From assembly GCF_014805625.2 (NCBI RefSeq), contig NW_023998415.1, forward strand, positions 12,860,626-12,924,625: a DNA stretch of 64,000 nt, given 5' to 3'. The stretch comes from Glossina fuscipes (Eukaryota; Arthropoda; Insecta; Diptera; Glossinidae). Shown here one piece after another: positions 12,376 to 24,673 of the stretch. The position numbers and the translations under genes were made by a program. The notes beneath the pieces were generated by a model that saw nothing but the letters and a program-made list of their open reading frames with translations, did not search any database and was not told the origin of the DNA. Position 1 is the stretch's first letter. Each line of letters begins with the position of its first letter.

Positions 12376-14806
12376 GTACGGTTCGATTGCTCTAATAATA
12401 AAAGATGGTTCTATCTCAAGTCCCTCTGGACGTTACATTTGTCCTCACTAGCTGTATGTAGCGTGTATCCCAAGTGGTGTACCGTTTGCCGGAGTCAAGA
12501 AACAAGAATAATTTTACCATTTACCATAAGGCGTATGTGTAGAAAATTTATAATATAAAAAAAAAATTAACCTTAGAAACCTTAGAGAATTATTACAATT
12601 CCAGTTTGTTCTAGATGCCTTAGTAGGCGGAGGAAGCTATATATGAAAGAAATTTTGGCGGTGATAGACTCTCAGCAGGCCAATGAGATTTAATTCTTCT
12701 GGTATACGTTAAGTGTTCTTTAAAACATATTCAAAACGAAATTTATTCGAATTAATTAATTATCTCACTCTCATAAGCGGAATGGTGTATGAGAAGTGTT
12801 TCTGATGACGATGAACACACACTATCGTTATGGAATTATGGTTTGCTAGCAACTTTAACTGCGGTTTAAGTCGTATTCAAAATGTGGAGTCGGCTCATAT
12901 ATTTATGAAAGTTTTTATAATTCGATTTGTTTGTTATACTCTTTTCAGTTAGACAGTACTCTGTAACTGTAACTGTGCATGATAGTTGGTAACGATAACG
13001 TGCTTTTTTTGGTTTTGCGGTAAGGTTTAGTTTGTTTTAGATTGCGTGCTTTCTACAATTGTTTAAATTTAATAGTTGTGTTATTGGCTTTTTTTGTTGT
13101 TGTCGTTTTTTTTTTGTTTGCTTTAGCATAAATCATAACATAGTGAGGCCGTTGTTAGCAAAGACACAAAAATTGAAAATTATGGGTTAACGTGCGACTA
13201 TCTTTACTTTGGTAAACTTTTCACTGTTTCGTATATTTACGAGACAGATTGCACACATATTGTACGTTTAGAATGAAAAGGAATCTGATAGCCGTTTAAC
13301 AATCATTGGCTATAATACTCTTGCAAACATTAAGATTAATTGACGATTGTTGCGAAAGATGATTTCGTTTTTTTGGGCCAAAGCGAAACTCGATTTCTTC
13401 ATAGTGTGTAAATATTTTATCAAGGAAAGCAGAATTTCATAGATTTTAGCTCGCAGTGGTTTTCACGAGTTGTCATTTTGCGCTTTGCTTCAGTTTATGC
13501 CTTTATTTTGCTCTTATCAGCTCCTACTGACCTTGAAGAACGCGATGCAAAAGCGCCGAATTGCCATTTTAGCCATACATCGCCTCCATCCGTCCATGCA
13601 ACAATTTTTTTCTTACTGGCACATAATTTTTACCTTTTCGCTAGAAATACACTTAAAAATGCTGCCACCGAAAATGCTCCTTCCATCTTTCCATATTTGA
13701 TAAGGCACCAAAAGAAAATTTTTACCCAAAATCCAAAAAAATTTTTCCTACACAAACATTACGATATCAGCTTTCAAATGTATGAAGACAGTGCACCTTA
13801 AATATGAATTTGGCAGTGGGGAAAATGTAATTAAATTCATGGTTGGGAACAAACGAAATGATATTCTGAACAACGTGACGAAAACGATATCGAACGCAAT
13901 TACAGTACTATATTGGATCATACAGGTAATGCGAAATGGTTTTGAAATATACGAACACTTTGCAATTTATGTAAAGTTGCCTAAATTTGCCAAAATTTAT
14001 TTTCTATATTCACATGACGGATGGTTGGTTGGTTGGTTTTTTTTTTTTTTCTAGCATTTTTAACAAAAGCAATTTAAGGGAATTAGCATACTAAAGCCGA
14101 GAAACGGTAAACGAGTTGATTATATAAACGATGACACATTAAAGGCGATTCAATTGAATTTTATATGCGCACTTAGCGTGATGTGCACAAATAAACCTCA
14201 GAACGGAAACACTATGAAATTTAATATTAAAGCTAAAATAACAAATTTTTATTACAGACATGTATTTCAAATTCTCTTTCACTAAAGAATATTAAATTTG
14301 TGCCTATGCTTGTAAGCCTCTTAAATTGCATATAACTAAGCCGTCATGTGGATTCAAAAAAGAAGAAAAACAAAAACAAATATGTTGATACCGAACGTAG
14401 TATACAATTTTAAAGGGATTTTAATTTTCAGAGCAATAATAGTAAACATTAAATAAATTAAAGTGAAAAATTAACTTTCCACAATCTAATGGAGGTTTAA
14501 AGAAGCTTTAAAGCTCTGTATTTGTGCCGGCCTTAAGCCATTTTATGATTATGTATACGTAATATGTAACAATTTATTCATTTTTTTTTTTAAACGCTTC
14601 TTCAGTCAGTTGGTCAGTTGTATTATTTTCCACGTTTTGCATTAAAAAAATAAATTCGCCCAACAATAAATGACTCCGAAGAGCCGTGTATAATGAACGT
14701 AACGAATATAACGTTGTATGTAAGCTTATCATCACATATTCGCACGCACAACGCCCTAATGAAAAGAGTATCGTATGCATAAAATTGAGAAATCGGTATA
14801 GATTCC
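12376..14806. other. AT-rich non-coding block
   Basis: Nothing recognisable. Overlapping frames between 13470 and 14054 look fortuitous: two read the same DNA in different phases, and neither carries a known domain. Confidence 0.5.
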
Positions 14807-14875
14807 AATAAAACCGTTAGTCTTAGATGCTAGTGCTTTAAGACTTTAGTCTTAGAATTTATTTCTCTGGGTCAC

Positions 14876-14911
<36 letters not shown>
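14807..14911 (+). mobile_element. SINE, 5'-truncated copy with (TAA)n tail
   Basis: Only the 3' part of the family is present: AATAAAACCGTTAGTCTTAG, GATGCTAGTGCTTTAAGACT, a TTTATTTCTCTGG segment, and about 11 TAA units at 14877-14911. The 5' truncation with an intact tail is the usual product of incomplete target-primed reverse transcription. Confidence 0.75.
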
Positions 14912-15208
14912 GGAAAGCAAGTCAATGTGCGAGTTTGCTTTAGGCGAAAATTTAACAAATTTTTGTTAACTATGCAAATTTCCATCTTTTGTCGGAAATG
15001 TTGTTTTACGTGTTTAAATAAAAATAAAAAAAATTACTAGTGGAAATCATAGTCTGCTATTATTAATGAAAAATGAATATGTCACACATAAATAGAATAA
15101 GATATGCTAAAAGAGCCATAAGTGAAAGAGACATCCTGGCAATCCTCAGTATCGACGATAAAGCGAAATGTCTTTTAGGCAAATCTTATAATTCGTATTT
15201 GGAGAAAC

Positions 15209-15445
15209 GTGATCGACAAAAAGCAATCCAAACATGACGAAATTTGTCGAAGAAAGATTAGTAAACACTCTAACACCGGAATATGCTATTCCATTCTCCT
15301 GCCTTCAACTTGTAGCGATGGCTCGAAAATGGGTTATGGCTCTGGGTTACCTCGAAGTGTCGGTTCCAAGAAATCTCGAGTGAAAGTAAACGAAAGCCTC
15401 CGTTTGTTTTTTTGTAATTTTCTTTGGCATTTGCAGAATTCATAA
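15209..15445 (+). pseudogene. Possible LINE RNase H fragment
   Basis: A 78-codon open frame contains, at 15314-15346, the residues SDGSKMGYGSG. This matches the first catalytic Asp region (TDGSKM..G.G) of RNase H domains in insect non-LTR retrotransposons. The flanking residues, including KKSRV a few codons later, fit loosely. The other RNase H motifs and any reverse transcriptase were not found nearby, so this would be an isolated remnant. The match is short and could be chance. Confidence 0.3.
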
Positions 15446-16095
15446 GTTTATCAGATAATTATGATTGTAAAAGGAAGAGCCCGTAACAAACAAACTCGTT
15501 CGCGACCGACAGACTCGTTTGCAGTAAAACGACTTATCCTTGTGGCCGAAAATTTACGTATGCAAGAGAAATCCGGTCTGTAAAAAAGAGAAATATTGCA
15601 TAGGAAAGAGTAAAGTCTTGCGTGCAAAAGATAATTGCTGCGTTAAATAAGCCTTAGAGGTCTTACGAAAGAAACCAACGTGAGCTGGTGAACAGACTTG
15701 GTGACGTATCAAATCCGAAAGGGAATAAAGTAAGTAAGTCTTTTCAAGATTGGCTAGCAATTGGGCAGAGATACCATGCAGATTTCTAACGGCCTACTAT
15801 CAATCATTCTGACAGCATGAAAGGAACGGTGAAGGAACGATAATTATCAAGCAGATGCCCACGCAGACTTTCGATATCATCTCACTAGCTTTCCTTGGGG
15901 AAATGTAATAATGTTCCCTTTCTAAAGGAAGCAGTAATCATACACGGGTCACTTGCAGATTTCCAAAGCCCCGTCAATAAACATTCCGATAGAGTGTAAG
16001 GATATGAGAAGGAAATATATAGTCTCTCTCGTCAGACTAAGTGACTTTCAGGCATAGACCTTTCGCAAGTTGCGAATAACTTATCATTAATTATT

Positions 16096-16254
16096 ATGAT
16101 GGTAGATAGAAGGAGAAAAAGTTCGTTAATTGTAAATTACGCCGTGAGTCATCCCCGTGGCTTGGCTCTTACTAAAGAACACAACGGGAAGTACTGTTGT
16201 TTGGCCGCAGTTTGCGTAGCTGTCGTCTACCTTACTGCCACTGTGATTGTATAG
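16096..16254 (+). CDS. Unrecognised 52-codon small open frame
   Basis: The frame starts at a double ATG and ends at TAG. The product begins with a basic stretch (VDRRRKSS) and ends in a hydrophobic segment (CCLAAVCVAVVYLTATVIV) that could span a membrane. Its G+C content is clearly above the surrounding DNA, and the codons look less AT-driven than in most frames here. I do not recognise the protein. There is no strong start context, no TATA box and no polyadenylation signal placed to suggest a gene, so it may equally be part of an undiagnosed repeat. Confidence 0.15.
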   Translation: MMVDRRRKSSLIVNYAVSHPRGLALTKEHNGKYCCLAAVCVAVVYLTATVIV

Positions 16255-19200
16255 GTAGAGTAGGTACATGATGTCCTAGTTAGTAACAAGTCGATGTTAT
16301 TACATAATCGCACCAAGCTTAACTTGACACGTATGACACGTATGAGTGTACAAAAGAATCTATGTATATGAGAGAAAGAATACGCTTCCATGTAAAAAGA
16401 ATCCTTCGTGAATCGCTCAAAGAACTAAGAACTAAGACCTTGCGACATGTAATTCGTTAATTTGCGGCCATTTTGTTACGATAAAATCGTATGCTTGCGA
16501 AAAGAAATTCTTAAAATTCGAATACAATAAGTGAATTTAAACACGTATTCAAATCAATTTGATTTCAGAAATTTCTTTACATTAATAAAAAAAAATTATG
16601 GAAATCTTTAAGAATAAATTGTTTTAGATTTTTATATAGGGACCATTGCTTCTGTATTTTCATTGACGAAAACGGGGCTGGTAGTGTCATACAACTTAAC
16701 AACTTTGATAACGCTTTAAGCCATTTGTTTTTCTTTCATATCGTTTTTCTTTTTAAAATTTTATCTTCATAATTGTTTTTTGCACTTATGCGTTTGCGTT
16801 ATGTAAGCCCCTATATCCATTTATTATCGAGATGACAGCCAAATCGGGCTTTTCACATTAATCACACTTACGCATCATCTGTTTGGTTGGCTTCTATTTA
16901 GACTTACAAATGTAATTTTTTTTTTTTTTTTTTTTGTTTTTAATGAAAATGCTTTAGGGCACTTTGACTTTGACTGTGCGCTTTCATGCTTCTCCATAAT
17001 ATTAAAGACACTTTTTTGCTATGCAGTGAATTTTAATTTATATTTGTCATATAAATATATATATGTATATATATAGCATTAATAATCATAAATACTAATA
17101 TGTTTACCTAAATGTTGTTGTATGAATTTTAAATTTAAGTAAATAGAAAATCCTTGAATATGAACGCAATCTTTGCAAAACTCATTCAGATTGCATATAT
17201 TAAACGAAATTAATTTATTTTTTTTTACTAAGTATCACTTATCATTATATTATTTTTTGTTGCAACAGAAATTGTTATGATATTAATGCCATTAAAATGA
17301 TTTATATGAACTGAATTTGAATAATTTTTATCTAAATGCCAAAGTTGAAATTTAATTTTTTTTAAATCTATCGGGCTTGTATGAATAAACCTTGAAGTCT
17401 TGGAAAACTAACAGCGCGATTGCACTGGCATCGATTTCGCGCACTTTCATAGTTTTTTTTAACTGAAATGAAGTAAAAAATCAGGACTTTTTCATATCAA
17501 AATGAATGAAAACTACAGATAATCATAAACAAAAATATATGTATGTATACTAATCGATTCTTGTCACTTAGTACGATTACTGCAGTATATACGTGGCAAC
17601 AGTTGTTGTACTTGTTTTTTTTTTTTTTTTTTTTGGAGAAAAAATAGGTGCTTCACTGTAGACATATCATTTGGAACGCTTTCGCTGTTAGCCTGTTTGC
17701 AAGCGTTTCCAGTTTTGTTTTTATCAAATCGAAGCCGATATCTGAATTGTTAAGCCCAGGATGCTGTTTACAAACGATAATACACAGTTGAGCAAATGGA
17801 CGACAAACGAATATACTTGGATCGTTTCAGACTTTGACATTGATCAACAATACGTCCGAATCATTTCGATAAAATTACTAAACTCCCAACTATGGTGAAA
17901 ATGAAAACCGTAGGCTGAATGAAAGGCTGGAACATAAGTCGCTTAAACAGAGATTTCACATTCGCCAAAACGATAAATAACGTATGAATTCATATTATGA
18001 TCAATACTCGTATACGAAAGTGAATTGACCACTGCCTTTTCAATGGTTCGTTAATCTGTCCCGGTATAATGATCGAAAATTAGCGCCAGCAGACGTGTAC
18101 ATTTTATCAGCTTTGTCAAGGCCTGGACTGTTTCTTAGATCAAGTGCAGGTTTTCATCACAAATCTACTTAACCCTCCTCCAGTGAGTGAGTTCCAAGTT
18201 CATATTTATAAGATAGAATGTGACTCGTAACAAAAAAATCAACATATTTAAGAATTGGAAATCGTTTCCAGTTCCTTGCAATAAATACAAAGTCTATCAA
18301 GACTGCAAATTAATTGCATATAAAGCCCAATCAAAGATAATACGAAATTTTTATTGTCTCTTTATTTCGTCTCCATATTGCGTTTGCTGCCACGTATAAC
18401 AACACATACACATGGAAGAAGAATAGAAATTATTTTGCGTTAATAGTTTCGTGGTTTAAATTTCTTAGTTTCAAAGGTTTTGATTATTTGTAAATGCATT
18501 CATTACCTGAATAAAAGTCACACTGACGCACTTGATTTTTTCACACTTTAGACGACTTTATGAAGCAGTAATAGATAATATTCAAAGCCATATGTGCCAT
18601 GCGTGTTAGTTTATTTAAGACTTGAAAAAGGTAAAAAAAAAGAACAAAAAAAATTTGAAGCAAAAAAATACGTTTAATAGTAAATACTAAATAAAAGTAC
18701 TTACTATCTATGTATTAGTTACGATAGTTAAACTAAAATTTTTTTTTTTTTTTTTTTTTTTTCTAATATCTACGTAATTTTCCATATGAGCCTGTTTGCG
18801 TGTACGTAAACGTTATTTAACTACCGCATAAATTCCGGTGCTTAACAAACGAACACTTAAACTAAGAGAAAAACTTTGATTATCAAATTTTGTTCTGTCA
18901 ACAAACTAAGGAGGCGAGATAAGTCCTTCAAGTTAGTTTTAAGGAAGACAAAGAAGAGATTTTAACATGCACTTAACAAGCAGATGGATATAGAGAATAA
19001 AAAATGAAAAGAATTTTTAAAGAACATGGAACAGAAAAAATTCGTAAAAATTATGTAGATATAAGTTAAACGAAGAAAAGTTATTGCAAAAGAAGATAGA
19101 AGAATTAACTTAAGTTAGGATGTAGGTGAAGAGTAAGACGAATAAAAAAATGGGGAAGACGACATTTAAAAAAAAATATTTTAGCAATTTTTATATATAC

Positions 19201-20036
19201 GTTTTGTTTTCTTTTTTATACACCACCGAAGGATGGGATATAACCATTTTCTCAGCACGTTTGCAACACTCAGAGAAGAGCTTCATAAATCTCATAAAGT
19301 TCGTACCTTTGATTGGCATCAAATCGTAAATCAATTTAACCGTCCGTCTGTCATCCGTTGAAATTTGGCCAAATTGATAAGAGGACATGCTACAAGGACA
19401 ACATAAATTGAGAAAATCTTAACTTTCTAAATTTTTCGCCCCCTTACCAGAAACTCTAATAAACACACCATAAAAATTTCCCGGCATATTCGCATAAAAA
19501 TTAGTCATGCGTACCCAATATTTATTCAAATTAAGTTTTTCGGTTTCTGTTTTAGCCTTTTCTAAAATGAAGGTAATGAGTGCGAAATATTCGTTCAAAG
19601 CCGCATATAATTTTATCACCTGTTATTTTTGATATTTATGAGGTCACAAATCCGGATGGGTTGTCTGCGACTGAGCCAAAGTTTTTTGATCAATTTTTAT
19701 TATAAAAAAGCTAAGACGATTACAAAGACGAAGAACTTCAGAGTGAATTATTTTTTACTTGGCAGGAGAAGAAGGTAAAAGGAGAAAAAAGTAAAGTAAC
19801 GCCAACGTGGGCCCCATCCTTAATTAATTGTTTGTTATACATTATCTTAACAGATTGTAAAGCGACGTGACCTGCATTACCCAGGTTTTAATGGATTCAC
19901 TTTCATATCTTTCAAATTGACCTCTTGTTTTACACTTTTAAGAATATTTATCCTCAGTATTTCCCATGGGTTCATGCTCAATATTACAGAATATTAAAAT
20001 TTATTTCTTGCATTAAATAAGTGCAACACGCAAAAG
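16255..20036. other. AT-rich non-coding block
   Basis: No gene recognised. It has several poly-T runs (16919-16936, 17618-17634, 18739-18762), short TA-rich tracts near 17055-17075, and short frames without domains. Confidence 0.5.
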
Positions 20037-20046
20037 GAAAAGAGAA

Positions 20047-20079
<33 letters not shown>

Positions 20080-20155
20080 GAGAGAGAGAGGGAGAGGGGG
20101 GGGGTGTAGAGAGAGAGAGAGAGAGAAAGAGCTTCCTAATATATATATATATATA
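20037..20155. repeat. Compound (GA)n / (G)n / (TA)n microsatellite
   Basis: GAAA and GA units run to about 20131 and are interrupted by a run of eight or more G at 20095-20104. A (TA)n tract follows at 20138-20155. The minus-strand frame across it (a run of Ser-Leu) is an artefact of the repeat. Confidence 0.9.
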
Positions 20156-22264
20156 ATCAGATAATGAGTCCTTATTGGTATGTTTGCTCTTCCTTCTGTT
20201 AATCTCTGTAGACTTTTAAGGTGAGAACGATCTACATCGCAATAAATAGAATAACCAAATTTCAAGTTTGGCAAAAACTTCGGAAGTTATTACAAGCCGG
20301 TTGGTATCGAAGATAAGCGAAATCACGCAAATGTCACGCCCGTAGTTCAGCATCCACCAAAAGTGTTTTCTAAGGCAAATTAGGTGCAATCTTTGTTAAA
20401 TTGGTCACGCGTATAAAGTATTAAAATTTAATTTTTTTTCTTTTTTTTTTTCTTAAACTGATAGGTATACAAGATTCGGCTTCAGTTGAACATAATTTGC
20501 CAAATTGTTTTTTTTATATTCATCGAGTAAAAATAATCAGTAAAAGTTATAACAAAGTACTGTAAACGTTGTAGGATATTGTTTCGTAACTGGTAACAAT
20601 AGAACAATACATATATGATATTTATAGCATGAATACCATAGGTATTAGGCAAACATTAAATTAACTGAGAAGGCTACACCACTGTACATTTATCACAAGC
20701 AATACCTTTTTTCTTTTTTGCATTTCTGCCTTTTAGAGTAGATGAAGACAAGTTCACTATCTGAAAGAAGTTAGGCTTTGTCAAACGAATCTCTGTTGGG
20801 AAGATACATCCTAATATTTTAGTGGATGTTGATTTCGAACGCTCCCCCCAACACATTAATAAACATGTTTGAAAATTATTCATTTTCTGTTATTTGCTAG
20901 AAGCGAAAGTACCTTTATGTAGCTTCATTGAGACGGCTATTGAATAGATGTGATGGTTTAATCAATTCGAAACCTTTCCATGCTTCTGTCAATAAATCGA
21001 GACTTTGAAATGAAGTTTTTTGATCTTGACTATAAAATTCGAAATTATGCATTTTTTTACCGTTTGCTTTGTCACGTCGTGCCATCCAAAGTATGAGATA
21101 TGTGATTCTGCCTTTAACCGACTCAGAGCGAAGAACACTTTTGAGCGAAACAGATTGAATGGAAGAAAATTAAGAACGAATATATGAATAGAACAAAGAT
21201 TTTACGGTCCTGCAATAGAATTGCAAACTAACGGAAAACGGAATAATGAAAAACTGTTTAGAATAATAAGGAAAAGCATGTTTCAGCATATTAATCACGT
21301 CTTATGTAACACATCTCCTATAATGTTCAGTCTTTTCAAATCCGTAAGTTTGAACAATACTTATATGTAAATCGTAGACGATTTCTTTTATTTTTGTACA
21401 GCTATTATAGAATCGCCCATAATAATAAAGACGGACATTTCTATAGTTTGTGAGTAATGATTCAAATGTTTTAACAATCTCCTGCTCGGTAAATTAACGA
21501 AATTGATTAATAATTTTATCAAATGCTTACATGCACATATTCTTTTGCTTATTTCCCACTAAACCATATAAAAATATTGCAAGTATCTACTCTTCCATCT
21601 CGTTTTTTTTTTTAGCTCTTTTCTTTTCGTTCAATAAGTCTCCCGTCGGATACGTATGCAGCGTAAATGCTGACCCAGTCCATATGATTTCTAAGCATTA
21701 CCAATCATCAAACGATGTCGGTGTCGAGACTTAATGATGTTTTGACAGTTAGTTTACAAGTTACAGTTGCTTTAATGATACTTCTTACAAGAAATTTCGT
21801 TCAGTTTGAAACGTAACGCATCCTGCTAGACATCTTGTAAGGCCTTTTCCCTACCTACGAATACTCCATCGCAGTGACATTCACTGCTATTTCTGCCTGG
21901 TAAACGACACGTCGCGATAAGGTCGCTCAATAGTAATATGTATATTATTTTTGCATCCGTACTAATGGAACTGAGGAATAAAAACTTTTTATACCCAAAA
22001 ATTCGAAGTAATTTTGAACAAAGTTACGAATAAACTGATTGATCTATACGAGCTTGCAACATAAATCTGAATGAATAATTAGCGCATTTCAAATACATTT
22101 ATTACGTATGCTTATTGCCAGCGTTCCGAATATCGAATGATAATAGCTTATGGCGTCCTTTAAAACATATCAAGGAACTGCAATTGTATTACTTTTCTTT
22201 ATTTATATATATTTATTGTCTATGTATTTGCTAAATAAATTTCAGAAGTACGGATTTAATAGGC
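20156..22264. other. AT-rich non-coding block with one exon-like stretch
   Basis: Nothing recognisable except an exon-like stretch at 21616-21734. A long T tract ending in AG at 21614-21615 is followed by an open frame to a TAA stop, with mixed codons (residues include SPVGYVCSVNADPVHM). I do not recognise the peptide. Confidence 0.4.
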
Positions 22265-22387
22265 TACTGGATCTCATTTAGATCATAGGCTCGCCTGTAT
22301 TGAAAACTCTACCGCATTTGATTGACTTAAACCGACGACCATTGAGTTGTTGGTCACGATCCTTTTCCTACTCCGGCTACTCATAAG
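22265..22387 (-). mobile_element. SINE copy, minus strand, diverged
   Basis: On the minus strand it has TATGAGTAGCCGGAGTAGG (degenerate A box), ACAACTCAATGGTCGTCGG, a degenerate B box (GGTTTAAGTC) and ATGCGGTAGAGTTTTCAATA, in the same order as the copy at 7291-7463. The 3' tail motif is barely visible and the (TAA)n tail is gone. It is one of the older copies. Confidence 0.65.
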
Positions 22388-22924
22388 CGCGTTTTTTTTT
22401 CTTTTTCGCAATATATTTTCTCTATACTAATTTCTTTCAAGTTTATACTTACGCCTTATGGTGGTTAATAATAAAAAAAAATGTGTTTTTTTTTTGGCAT
22501 TTTTTGTGACATAAAGCATGAATTCGTTTTTTACTTACATACGACTAACTGTATTTCCTATTTTTGATTAATTTTTATAATCATTTCATTATTTTTTTTT
22601 TTATTTTCTTAGCATAGACATGCACCAAGTGTAGAAATAGCCCATCTTTTAGCAAAAACAGAAATCTCGACTACGGACAGTGGGCCAACTTTACGTTAGT
22701 AAAAACTAAATATGTGTACGAAAAAGATATTTAGAAACAAGTCCTCAGTACAACTGGATGATTTTGCTATTGTTTTTGCTATATTTACGCAAAAGTGCAC
22801 TGCTGTCGATCACGTAATTTTAATTTCTATTTAGTTAGAGTTTTGACTTTATCTCATACTCATAGTAACTTCAGCGATATGATTTTTTTTGCTCTTATGG
22901 TTTTATGTGTGGCACTATTTATGG

Positions 22925-23410
22925 TTTTAGTCATATCATCAAAAAAAAAGGACCTTTTCATTAAAGATTGCTTTGTTATTCGTCAAAATACACTTTTGCA
23001 TGATATTGTTTTTGAATGCATCGAAGGTTTCTTTTTGCCAAGGAAAACCAATATCCACGCGGGAAAAAAAGATATCATTAGAAGCAAAATCAGGACGGCG
23101 CGATGTACAGCCGTTTTATTGGCATTTTTGGGCCCTGAAATAGTCAGTTGTTAGCGGAGATGCATGATAGTTAACGAGGAATGCATGATAGCATGACGAG
23201 GAATGATCCGAAAGCTTATTTTTTTGTTTTTCTCATTTCACGGTTTAAAGTTCCCCTAACGGCATCGTTCCTACATGACAAGTTTTTCCGAAAAAAACAG
23301 GCGACCAATTGTGTCAAAGTGCTCGAAGCGGGAACAACTCCGATCGTAATCTTGATACACCTATATTATCGACAGGTGTTCACTTTCCGCCACAGATCCA
23401 TACACAGATC
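22925..23410 (-). pseudogene. mariner-like transposase, degenerate C-terminal half
   Basis: On the minus strand three blocks match mariner (Tc1/mariner superfamily) transposase in the right order. Block 1 (23340-23408) reads ESEHLSII, an in-frame TAG where mariners have Trp, then VYQD. Block 2 (23246-23340) reads VACFFGKTCHVGTMPL, matching the ACFFGK.GHV...PL segment. Block 3 (about 22930-23175) reads ASPLTTDYF..AQK, a stop, then RPDFASNDIFF and FDAFKN. It corresponds to the region from the second catalytic Asp (HDNA, here altered) to the SPDLAPNDFFLF region with the third Asp. At least three stops, small deletions and a local duplication (23162-23204) break the frame. Terminal inverted repeats and the N-terminal DNA-binding part were not identified. 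The element is dead. Confidence 0.75.
23162..23204. repeat. Imperfect 21/22-bp tandem duplication
   Basis: Two units beginning GCATGATAG and ending GACGAGGAAT or AACGAGGAAT lie next to each other. They fall inside the mariner pseudogene, in the interval between conserved blocks 2 and 3. Confidence 0.8.
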
Positions 23411-24648
23411 AATGATTCAACAAATCTTAAGGTCTCATGGACGTCTTTTAAAGCACCGCGATTGCATTTGTTACACATTTACTTGCACGAATGTGATGCG
23501 AGCACATTTTTGAAATTTTGTCAAATTCTATATGATCCGGCATGAAAAAACCCTTCAATATATCCTGACATAATAACTGATTTTCGACAATTTTCACGGC
23601 TTTCGCTATTGGGCGAACGACTGCAGCATTTCGCAATGGCAAGGAATGGTCCTTCATTCTGTTTATTCATTGAGGCACACTTTTCGAGCGATTGTAGAAA
23701 ATATGATTTGCGTTGAAATCGCAAAACGTTCGAGGAAATTTATTCTTAAATGTTCGAATAGAAGTTTTAAATGGCATCTAACAATACATAATGTTGCCGA
23801 GACGTGTTGCCAGAAACATAAATAGTGACCCAAGTGAAAGAGATCTCTGTTCTATTTTGAGACTGACTAATCTTAAAGTTTACTTTACTATTTTTTATTA
23901 TTTCTCTTAGTGTTAGTATTATTTACTTACTTATTTATGTATATAGGTTCTTTAATTTTAAGTTTTGTTCATGTCCGTGGTTTATGGCAATTTTTGTTCT
24001 TCTGCAATGAATCTCTTTAATTAAGACATTTTATGTGGGCAATCTGGCATGGACTGCAAAAAATCGTCATTTTAAACACACATAAATTCTTACTTTGTAT
24101 TCGTTATGCTTGCTACATGGATGAGTGCTAGTGAAGCTAATTTCAGTGAAGAAATTTAAATGGGCGTTAGAGAAGAAAATCATAACATGAAAAAACTAAG
24201 AATTATGAATGCCTGAAAAATGTATTTCGTTAAACTTGTTAGTTTAAACTTGTTAGTTTAACTAATGTTCAGTTTTAAGTTTACTTTTTTACAAAGTATG
24301 CAAATTTGGATATCAAAAAGGTAATGCCAGTGCTAATGTAAAGCTAACTTTTTGGTAACTATGGACAAGTCTATGCAATAGTTCTTATCGAAGTAAAGCA
24401 AAATTAAGAAGAAGTTATTTTTGCCATGAATCGAATTTGTTCGTGTCGCCCAATAATTTTCACGAAAAATGTATCTCGTACTCTGTGATGACAATATATA
24501 AAATGACATTGGTATATCGAAAAACTAACAGGGAAATATTGTTAACATATTAAATTGAAAATCATATATTCATTTATCACATGCACGTATAATGGGATTA
24601 GTAATTCTATTCTTTGTTCAAGAGAATTGAAAAAAGAACTTTTCACCC

Positions 24649-24673
24649 ATTATTATTATTATTATTATTATTA
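24649..24673. repeat. (ATT)n microsatellite
   Basis: About eight units. In the minus sense this is (TAA)n, like the SINE and LINE tails, but no tail motif precedes it on that strand. Confidence 0.9.

Noticed and set aside
19984..20274. Minus-strand frame rich in Ser-Leu and Ser-Phe
   Set aside because: It is the translation of the (GA)n microsatellite.
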